A stretch of 64,000 bases of DNA, from assembly GCF_001623565.1 (NCBI RefSeq), contig NZ_CP015196.1, forward strand, positions 372,001 to 436,000, in the 5' to 3' direction. Each line of letters starts with the position of its first letter. The stretch's first letter is position 1. Both the position numbers and the translations under genes were made by a program. Below, piece by piece: positions 58,000 through 64,000 of the stretch. Origin of the DNA: Streptococcus marmotae (GTDB lineage Bacteria; Bacillota; Bacilli; Lactobacillales; Streptococcaceae). A model generated the notes under the pieces. That model searched no databases. It was not told the DNA's origin and worked only from the letters and a program-made list of their open reading frames with translations.

Positions 58000-59026
58000 G
58001 CTCCACACCTCTAGAAAAGCTACGCTCAGATTTCTGCCAATCTGCCTCCGATAAGACGTAGGCACCCCTTCCCGGAAGACTGGTTAAAATTTGCTCTGCT
58101 GGCAAATATTCTTTCAAGGCAGCGACGAGACAATCCATATCACTAGCTCTACACAGCACTTTGACATTCGGCCCGGCATCCATGGTCATATAGGCTGGGA
58201 TCTGCAAGTCAGCTCTTACTTGGCGGACAGCCTCCTGCGCTTTCAAACTATCTGCCGTCCAATAGGTAAACGGAGGATTTGCAGATAGGGTGGTCGCATG
58301 CATTTTCATGCCATTATGCTCTGTCAGTTGTCCTACTCGCTCAAAATCTCGTTGTGCAATGGCAGCCTTGATGTCTTGTAAATCTCGAGCAGCTGTTTCG
58401 ACCCACATCGGATAAAATGACGAAGTCTGAACGGTATGCTCCATGCCCTCACGACTAGCAATCTTTTTCTTCCCAGTATCCACCGCAAGGACAATCATCC
58501 CAATGTCCCAATCAGCATCGTCAATCGGATGTGCCATGGAATCTTCTGATCCTGTCCCCATATCCCATTCGACAAATCCGCCAAACAGACTACGGGTACT
58601 AGAGCCTGACCCACGTCTGGCAAAGGTTGACAATTCCTCACGAGACAACTTCAAATCTAAGGCCGTTGCAGTAGCCAGTGCCAAAGCTGCAAAAGCAGAA
58701 GCTGAGCTTGCAAGTCCTGCAGCAGTTGGAACAAAATTCAAACTTTCTACACGAGCAAACTTGCCCTCACTTATATATTCGCGAAATAAATTTAAAAAGT
58801 GCGAAATTTTTTTTATTTCTTTTTCGGATTGTTTTTGGCCGTTCAAAAAAAACGCATCTGCCGTCAAGGAATCATCAAAGATAACCTTGGTATCTGTGTA
58901 AAAAGCATCCAATGTCAAGGATAAACTAGAATTCATTGGTAAAAATAAATCCTTATCCCGTTTTCCCCAATATTTAATTAACGCAATATTGGTATGGGCA
59001 CGCGCAATCCCTACTTTCTTACTCAT
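57992..59026 (-). CDS. mvaD: Diphosphomevalonate decarboxylase
   Basis: Converts mevalonate diphosphate to isopentenyl diphosphate with ATP. The 344 residues contain ARAHTNIALIKYWGKRD at the N-terminus, the phosphate loop LASSASAFAALALATATALD, ARRGSGSSTRSLFGGFVEWD and the catalytic aspartate region AYMTMDAGPNVKVLC. It overlaps mvaK1 by eight bases and mvaK2 by eight bases, so the operon is tightly packed. Confidence 0.96.
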   Translation of the reverse strand: MSKKVGIARAHTNIALIKYWGKRDKDLFLPMNSSLSLTLDAFYTDTKVIFDDSLTADAFFLNGQKQSEKEIKKISHFLNLFREYISEGKFARVESLNFVPTAAGLASSASAFAALALATATALDLKLSREELSTFARRGSGSSTRSLFGGFVEWDMGTGSEDSMAHPIDDADWDIGMIVLAVDTGKKKIASREGMEHTVQTSSFYPMWVETAARDLQDIKAAIAQRDFERVGQLTEHNGMKMHATTLSANPPFTYWTADSLKAQEAVRQVRADLQIPAYMTMDAGPNVKVLCRASDMDCLVAALKEYLPAEQILTSLPGRGAYVLSEADWQKSERSFSRGVEHD

Positions 59027-59954
59027 GTCCTTCTCCTAAAAACTGTATCCATGTTTGGCGAGCACCAGCTGATGTGAGAGCTTGAGCAATAGCTTGCGCT
59101 TCTTCTTGCGTTTTAGCAAGAGCAATCATGCAACCTCCCCGGCCACCACCTGTTAATTTGGCACCCAATGCCCCCTTTTGACGAGCAATCGCAACCAATC
59201 TATCTAAACTTTCATCTGATACACTCAACTTCTGTAAATAGTCGTGCGCTTGATCCATAATCTGACCAAGTTCAGCAGCTTGATTCTGTGCCAAATAAGC
59301 CTTCGCTTGATTAGTCAAGTCTCCTAAGGCCTCAATCCAATGGACAGCTTCTGCCTGCTCTTGATAAAGGCTTGCTACATCAGTAATCGCTTCTAAGGTA
59401 TTTCCTGTCTTTCCTGTATCAGCAACAACAAGATAGGCGTTCAAGGAAAGAGCCATTGGCTCAATCGCTTGACCTTTCACAAAAAAGATAGGTGACGTCC
59501 CTGTCACCGTTGTCGCATCAATCCCTGACGGATTTCCGTGCGCAATCTTTTCAGACGACTGGACGATTTCCCACAATTCTTCGTCTGACAAGGTCTTTTG
59601 ATAAAAGGAAAATAAGCCTCGTGCCACCGCTGTAGCTACTGCCGCGCTCGATCCCATCCCTCTTTCTGCCGGAATGGTCGATTGAATCTCAATATGAATA
59701 GCAGGATCAGTCGGTGCCCCAATCCGATAAAGTGAAAAGCGGATTGCATGTTTCAAACTTTCCCAAATTTTGGGCATTTCATGAACCAGACCTTGATAAA
59801 AATCACAACTAACAGAGAGTGCTTGACCTTCAGCTCGAACTTCAGCCGTAATGTGAACAGCAGAAAAAGGCATGGCAATAGCTGGCTGGCCATAAACTAC
59901 TGCATGCTCTCCCATTAAAATAATCTTTCCTGTTGATATTCCTCTTGCAACCAT
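59019..59954 (-). CDS. mvaK1: Mevalonate kinase
   Basis: First kinase of the lower mevalonate pathway. The 311 residues carry GKIILMGEHAVVYGQPAIAM, the GHMP loop PAERGMGSSAAVATAVARGL and the third motif GALGAKLTGGGRGGCMIAL. It heads the mvaK1-mvaD-mvaK2-fni operon, has aaggagaaat before its ATG and is divergent from gshAB. The upper-pathway genes (HMG-CoA synthase and reductase) are not in the window. Confidence 0.96.
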   Translation of the reverse strand: MVARGISTGKIILMGEHAVVYGQPAIAMPFSAVHITAEVRAEGQALSVSCDFYQGLVHEMPKIWESLKHAIRFSLYRIGAPTDPAIHIEIQSTIPAERGMGSSAAVATAVARGLFSFYQKTLSDEELWEIVQSSEKIAHGNPSGIDATTVTGTSPIFFVKGQAIEPMALSLNAYLVVADTGKTGNTLEAITDVASLYQEQAEAVHWIEALGDLTNQAKAYLAQNQAAELGQIMDQAHDYLQKLSVSDESLDRLVAIARQKGALGAKLTGGGRGGCMIALAKTQEEAQAIAQALTSAGARQTWIQFLGEGHE

Positions 59955-60114
59955 GATTTCTCCTTATGCAGCTTATATTATACCACGTTTCAGAAAAAAC
60001 CTTCTACTATTTTCTATTTCAGAAAAAGGAAAGCTCGGAAAATGGAGCAAAAAGTTGTTTTTCACTAGTAAAATCGCTACAATATTACTATCAGATACAA
60101 CAAGGAATACAGCT

Positions 60115-62370
60115 ATGAATATGAACCATATACTGCAACAAGCGCCGAAAAATCTCCCTATTTTACAGGCTCGTTTTGGTCTAGAACGTGAGTCACTACG
60201 CATGAATACCGAGCATCGTATCGCACAAACTGCTCATCCTGAAAAACTAGGCTCTAGGGAATTTCATCCTTATATACAGACCGATTATAGCGAATCACAA
60301 GTGGAATTGATTACTCCTGTTAGCAGTTCAACCAAGGAGGCAAGACGGATCTTAGGAGCCATTACAGAAGTCGCATACCGCTCCATGAATCCATATGAAT
60401 ACCTTTGGCCACTGTCTATGCCTCCTCAGGCAAGAGAAGATGAAATCCGAATTGCCCAACTAAAAAATGACTATGAGTACCAGTACCGACAAGGACTTGG
60501 AAAACGCTATGGAAAATTACTCCAATCCATGTCCGGTATCCACTACAACCTAGAATTAGGGGCAGGCTTAATCACACACTTATTCGAAGCGAGCAACTAC
60601 GACTCCCAGCTTGCTTTTACCAATGATCTCTATCTCAAGTTAGCACAGCAATTTTTACGTTATCGCTGGTTTTTAACGTATTTATACGGTGCTAGTGTGG
60701 TAGCTGAAAAAGGATTTTTACAAGAAAAATTAAACCACCCTGTTCGTTCCTTGCGCAACAGCTCCTATGGCTATGTTAATTCTTCGGATATTCATGTTTC
60801 CTTTGCTGATTTGGAAACCTATGTCCAGGATATTGAACGCTATGTTAAGACAGGACAGCTTTCTGCGGAAAAAGAATTTTACTCCGCCGTCCGCTTGCGG
60901 GGCCATAAGCACAATCGGGATTATCTCACAAAAGGGATTCGCTACCTCGAATTTCGCTGCTTTGACCTAAATCCCTTTGATTTTCTTGCTATTAGCCAAG
61001 AAACTTTGGATACTGTCCATCTCTTTGCGCTTGCCCTCCTGTGGATTGATCGCCCTGAACATGTCGATGAAACCTTAACAAAAGCAGCTGAGCTGAACAA
61101 CCAGATTGCCCTTGCTCATCCGCTCACTCCCCTGCCAAAAGAGGCTGATACGCAAACCATTCTTGACGCTATGGAAGCTGTCGTCGATCATTTCCAATTG
61201 GATGAAACCTATAAAAATTTAGTAGAAACTGTCAGACAGCAAGTCGCTAATCCTCAACTGACCCTATCAGGACAGTTAGCTGAACGCCTAGAAGGACATT
61301 CCTTAGAAGAATTTGGGCGTAAGCAAGGACAAGCCTTCCATGAGTACGCTTGGAGTGCCCCCTACGCCCTTAAAGGCTATGAAAATATGGAACTCTCTAC
61401 TCAGATGCTGATGTTTGATGCTCTGCAAAAAGGAGTTAACCTTGAGATTCTCGATGAAGACGATCAATTTCTCAAACTCTGGCACAAAGACCATGTTGAA
61501 TATGTCAAAAATGGCAATATGACCTCTAAAGATACCTATGTTGTCCCTCTTGCTATGGCGAATAAAACGGTCACCAAAAAAATTCTTGCAACAGCAGGAT
61601 TTCCTGTCCCAGCAGGTGCAGAATTTTCAAGCAAGACAGAGGCGCTACGCTACTATGCGCAGATTGAAAAAAGCGCTATTGTTGTTAAGCCAAAATCCAC
61701 TAACTTTGGCCTGGGTATTTCCATTTTCCAAGATGGTGCTAGCCTAGAAGATTATGAAAAAGCCCTTGACATCGCCTTTGCCGAAGACAAACAAGTTTTG
61801 ATAGAAGAATTCATTGCAGGTACTGAGTATCGCTTCTTTGTCCTAGACGGAAAATGCGAGGCTGTATTACTACGTGTTGCTGCAAATGTGGTAGGAGATG
61901 GCATCCATACAATTGCAGAGTTGGTTGACATCAAAAACCAAGATCCGCTACGTGGGCGTGACCACCGTTCACCACTTGAAATCATTCAGTTAGGAGACAT
62001 TGAAAAGCTCATGATGAATCAGCAGGGTTATCAGCCAGATACCGTTTTAGAAGCTGGGCAAAAGGCTGAACTACGAGGCAATTCCAATATCTCAACAGGT
62101 GGTGACTCGATTGATGTGACAGAGCAAATGGACGAGAGCTACAAACAGCTAGCAGCTGATATGGCTACAGCTATCGGCGCTTGGGTATGCGGTGTTGACT
62201 TGATTATTCCAGACTCAACCCTCGCCTCTACTAAAGACGAGCCCAACTGTACCTGTATTGAACTCAATTTCAATCCGTCCATGTATATGCACACCTACTG
62301 CTACGACGGACCGGGGCAAGAACTAACACCCAAGATTATCGCAAAATTATTTCCTGAGATAATTTCATAA
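60115..62370 (+). CDS. gshAB: Bifunctional glutamate-cysteine ligase/glutathione synthetase
   Basis: Fused enzyme that makes glutathione in both steps. The 751 residues run from the ATG at 60115 (weak aagga site); an in-frame extension to 59953 reads through the mvaK1 promoter and is not protein-like. The N-terminal ligase (about 1-470) has RFGLERESLRMN and FHPYIQTDYSESQVELITPV; the C-terminal ATP-grasp part (about 485-751) has AIVVKPKSTNFGLGISIF, EEFIAGTEYRFFVLDG and CIELNFNPSMYMHTY. Such fusions are typical of streptococci, listeriae and Pasteurellaceae. A terminator follows. Confidence 0.95.
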   Translation: MNMNHILQQAPKNLPILQARFGLERESLRMNTEHRIAQTAHPEKLGSREFHPYIQTDYSESQVELITPVSSSTKEARRILGAITEVAYRSMNPYEYLWPLSMPPQAREDEIRIAQLKNDYEYQYRQGLGKRYGKLLQSMSGIHYNLELGAGLITHLFEASNYDSQLAFTNDLYLKLAQQFLRYRWFLTYLYGASVVAEKGFLQEKLNHPVRSLRNSSYGYVNSSDIHVSFADLETYVQDIERYVKTGQLSAEKEFYSAVRLRGHKHNRDYLTKGIRYLEFRCFDLNPFDFLAISQETLDTVHLFALALLWIDRPEHVDETLTKAAELNNQIALAHPLTPLPKEADTQTILDAMEAVVDHFQLDETYKNLVETVRQQVANPQLTLSGQLAERLEGHSLEEFGRKQGQAFHEYAWSAPYALKGYENMELSTQMLMFDALQKGVNLEILDEDDQFLKLWHKDHVEYVKNGNMTSKDTYVVPLAMANKTVTKKILATAGFPVPAGAEFSSKTEALRYYAQIEKSAIVVKPKSTNFGLGISIFQDGASLEDYEKALDIAFAEDKQVLIEEFIAGTEYRFFVLDGKCEAVLLRVAANVVGDGIHTIAELVDIKNQDPLRGRDHRSPLEIIQLGDIEKLMMNQQGYQPDTVLEAGQKAELRGNSNISTGGDSIDVTEQMDESYKQLAADMATAIGAWVCGVDLIIPDSTLASTKDEPNCTCIELNFNPSMYMHTYCYDGPGQELTPKIIAKLFPEIIS

Positions 62371-62396
62371 GACTGAAGTAGTTTTCAGTCTTTTTT
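62370..62396 (+). terminator. Terminator after gshAB
   Basis: Hairpin gactgaa-gtagt-ttcagtc-like arms followed by a run of six T, directly after the stop codon. Confidence 0.8.
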
Positions 62397-62454
62397 ATAT
62401 TCTCCTAAACCCCACCGACTGGCATTTTATCGCTCTTATGCTATAATAATTCTT

Positions 62455-63321
62455 ATGGACAAAATGATTAAAACAATTTCAGAAAATGGGCACTTTCGTG
62501 CCTTTGTATTAGATAGCACAGAAACGGTTCAAACTGCTCAAGAAAAACATGATACCATGGCTTCGTCAACTGTCGCCTTGGGGCGTACCTTGATTGCCAA
62601 TCAGATGCTGGCCGCAAATGAAAAGGGCAATACTAAAATGACCCTTAAAATCCTTGGAAACAGCTCTCTTGGCGCCATTATCAGCGTGGCAGATACAAAT
62701 GGTCATGTCAAGGGATATATTCAAAACCCAGACATTGACTTGAAAAAAACAGCGACGGGCGAAGTCATCGTAGGGCCGCTTGTGGGCCAAGGACAATTTT
62801 TAGTGATTACCGACTATGGTATGGGACATCCCTACCACTCGATGACACCGCTAATTTCAGGAGAAATTGGTGAAGATTTTGCCTATTTTTTGACTGAAAG
62901 TCAACAAACACCGTCAGCAGTTGGGCTCAATGTCTTACTTGATGAAGAAGACAAGGTCAAGGTGGCAGGTGGTTTTCTAGTTCAAGTCTTACCAGATGCC
63001 ACAGAAGTAGAAATTGCACAATTTGAACAACGGATTCAGCATATGCCTGCTATTTCTAGCCTGCTTGAGTCTGACAATCATATCGAGGCTCTGCTGGAAG
63101 CTATTTACGGTGAGCAACCTTTTAAACGCTTATCCGAAGACACACTCAGCTTTAGCTGTGATTGCTCAAAAGAACGCTTCTTACAGGCTCTTGCTAGCCT
63201 CCCAAAAACAGATTTAATAGAAATGAAAGAAGAAGACAAGGGAGCAGCCATTACCTGTCAATTCTGCCAGACCCATTACCAATTTGACGAACATGACTTG
63301 GAGGAACTCATCAATGACTAA
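62455..63321 (+). CDS. hslO: Redox-regulated chaperone Hsp33
   Basis: Hsp33 is a holdase switched on by oxidative unfolding. The 288 residues show the N-terminal domain ([52 protein letters not shown]) and the C-terminal zinc switch with CDC in [12 protein letters not shown] and CQFC in [13 protein letters not shown] good promoter-like TATAAT lies just before the ATG, leaving little room for a leader. It overlaps dusB by eight bases, the usual streptococcal pairing. Confidence 0.95.
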   Translation: MDKMIKTISENGHFRAFVLDSTETVQTAQEKHDTMASSTVALGRTLIANQMLAANEKGNTKMTLKILGNSSLGAIISVADTNGHVKGYIQNPDIDLKKTATGEVIVGPLVGQGQFLVITDYGMGHPYHSMTPLISGEIGEDFAYFLTESQQTPSAVGLNVLLDEEDKVKVAGGFLVQVLPDATEVEIAQFEQRIQHMPAISSLLESDNHIEALLEAIYGEQPFKRLSEDTLSFSCDCSKERFLQALASLPKTDLIEMKEEDKGAAITCQFCQTHYQFDEHDLEELIND

Positions 63322-64000
63322 TCTCAACACCCCTTTTATGATTGGAAATGTCGAAATCCCCAATCGTACAGTCCTAGCTCCCATGGCTGGTGTTACTAAT
63401 TCCGCCTTTCGTACCATTGCAAAAGAAATGGGGGCAGGACTGGTTGTCATGGAAATGATTTCTGAAAAAGGACTGCTTTATAATAACGAAAAGACCCTGC
63501 ATATGTTGCACATCGAAGAAAACGAAGCTCCAATGTCTATCCAACTCTTCGGTGGAGATGCTGACGGATTATCACGCGCTGCGGAATTTATCCAAAAAAA
63601 TACCAAGGCCAACATTGTCGACATCAATATGGGCTGCCCCGTGAACAAGGTCATCAAAAATGAAGCAGGTGCCAAATGGCTCAAAGACCCTGATAAAATT
63701 TACCATATTATCAAGCAAGTAACCTCTGTCCTTGACATTCCCTTAACCGTCAAAATGCGGACTGGTTGGGCTGATTCTGGCCTAGCTATTGAAAATGCCC
63801 TCGCTGCAGAAAGTGCTGGAGTGGCTGCTCTTGCCATGCACGGTCGCACTCGGGAACAAATGTATACTGGAACCGTTGACCTTGAAACCCTCAGCAATGT
63901 CGCAAAGGCCCTCACCAAAATCCCATTCATCGCAAATGGAGATATTCGAACTGTCCAAGATGCTCGCCAACGGATTGAAGAAGTTGGTGCAGATGCTGTT
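63314..64000 (+). CDS. dusB: tRNA-dihydrouridine synthase, partial
   Basis: FMN enzyme that reduces uridines to dihydrouridine in tRNA. The frame is open from the ATG at 63314 to the window edge, giving 229 residues of about 325. Visible: [20 protein letters not shown], the conserved cysteine motif [34 protein letters not shown] and [15 protein letters not shown]. The ATG overlaps the hslO stop by eight bases, so translation is coupled. The DusB label follows the hslO linkage; the exact target sites are not shown by sequence. Confidence 0.92.
   Translation, partial: MTNLNTPFMIGNVEIPNRTVLAPMAGVTNSAFRTIAKEMGAGLVVMEMISEKGLLYNNEKTLHMLHIEENEAPMSIQLFGGDADGLSRAAEFIQKNTKANIVDINMGCPVNKVIKNEAGAKWLKDPDKIYHIIKQVTSVLDIPLTVKMRTGWADSGLAIENALAAESAGVAALAMHGRTREQMYTGTVDLETLSNVAKALTKIPFIANGDIRTVQDARQRIEEVGADAV

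Overview
The window looks like a low-GC Streptococcus chromosome, most probably Streptococcus suis or a close relative. This is inferred from gene content and order: secA-manA-scrKA/scrBR-nusB-asp-efp-pepP-uvrA-corA, an hrcA-grpE-dnaK-dnaJ locus, a complete mevalonate operon, a fused gshAB and the rplM-rpsI pair. No rRNA, tRNA or CRISPR array was seen.

Layout. 1-2.6 kb: secA, split by a one-base shortfall in a G run. 2.7-9.3 kb: mannose and sucrose use (manA, scrK, scrA, then divergent scrB-scrR with visible operators). 9.3-19.2 kb: nusB, an Asp23-family gene, efp, an M24 peptidase, decayed small genes and repeats, uvrA, corA, a DUF1129 gene and a glycerate kinase. 19.3-28.7 kb: an AT-rich integrative element in the 3' end of rpsI, bounded by 50-bp direct repeats. 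It carries a tyrosine integrase, an excisionase-like gene, a HUH-plus-SF3-helicase Rep/relaxase with a hairpin-and-iteron candidate origin, an FtsK/TcpA-like ATPase, an XRE regulator and a divergent cargo of membrane proteins and a lipoprotein broken by an IS3-family element. The integrase and the ATPase are also frameshifted. A second, older integrase 3' end and att copy lie at the left edge, so the site was used more than once. 28.7-31 kb: rpsI, rplM and two IS30-family remnants.

31-40.3 kb: an ABC exporter, a truA-pdxK-ECF-DUF436 operon, a PerR/Fur regulator, a cystine/amino-acid ABC uptake pair and an amidase. 40.3-43.5 kb: an accessory patch with a MITE-like inverted repeat, a cut-down XRE gene, an IS30 tail, a bacteriocin-like secreted protein broken by an in-frame TAG, and truncated membrane genes. 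43.5-48.9 kb: the heat-shock operon, where one deletion has apparently removed both the 3' end of hrcA and the 5' end of grpE. Its spacers hold structured repeats. 49-55.6 kb: a PadR/DUF2812 cluster, a phosphoglycerate-mutase-like gene, a UPF0210-ACT pair (UPF0210 frameshifted in a G run), and a dehydrogenase with a divergent MerR gene and a MerR-type 19-bp-spacer promoter. 55.7-64 kb: the mevalonate operon (mvaK1-mvaD-mvaK2-fni), gshAB, hslO and the start of dusB.

An unusually high number of genes are broken. Some breaks (secA, UPF0210, the A8 and A5 tracts) are single-base changes in homopolymers and could be sequencing errors. Others (hrcA/grpE, MazG-like, the IS insertion, IS30 remnants, truncated permease) are real-looking decay. 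The most interesting region is the rpsI element, with its viral-like Rep and candidate stem-loop origin.
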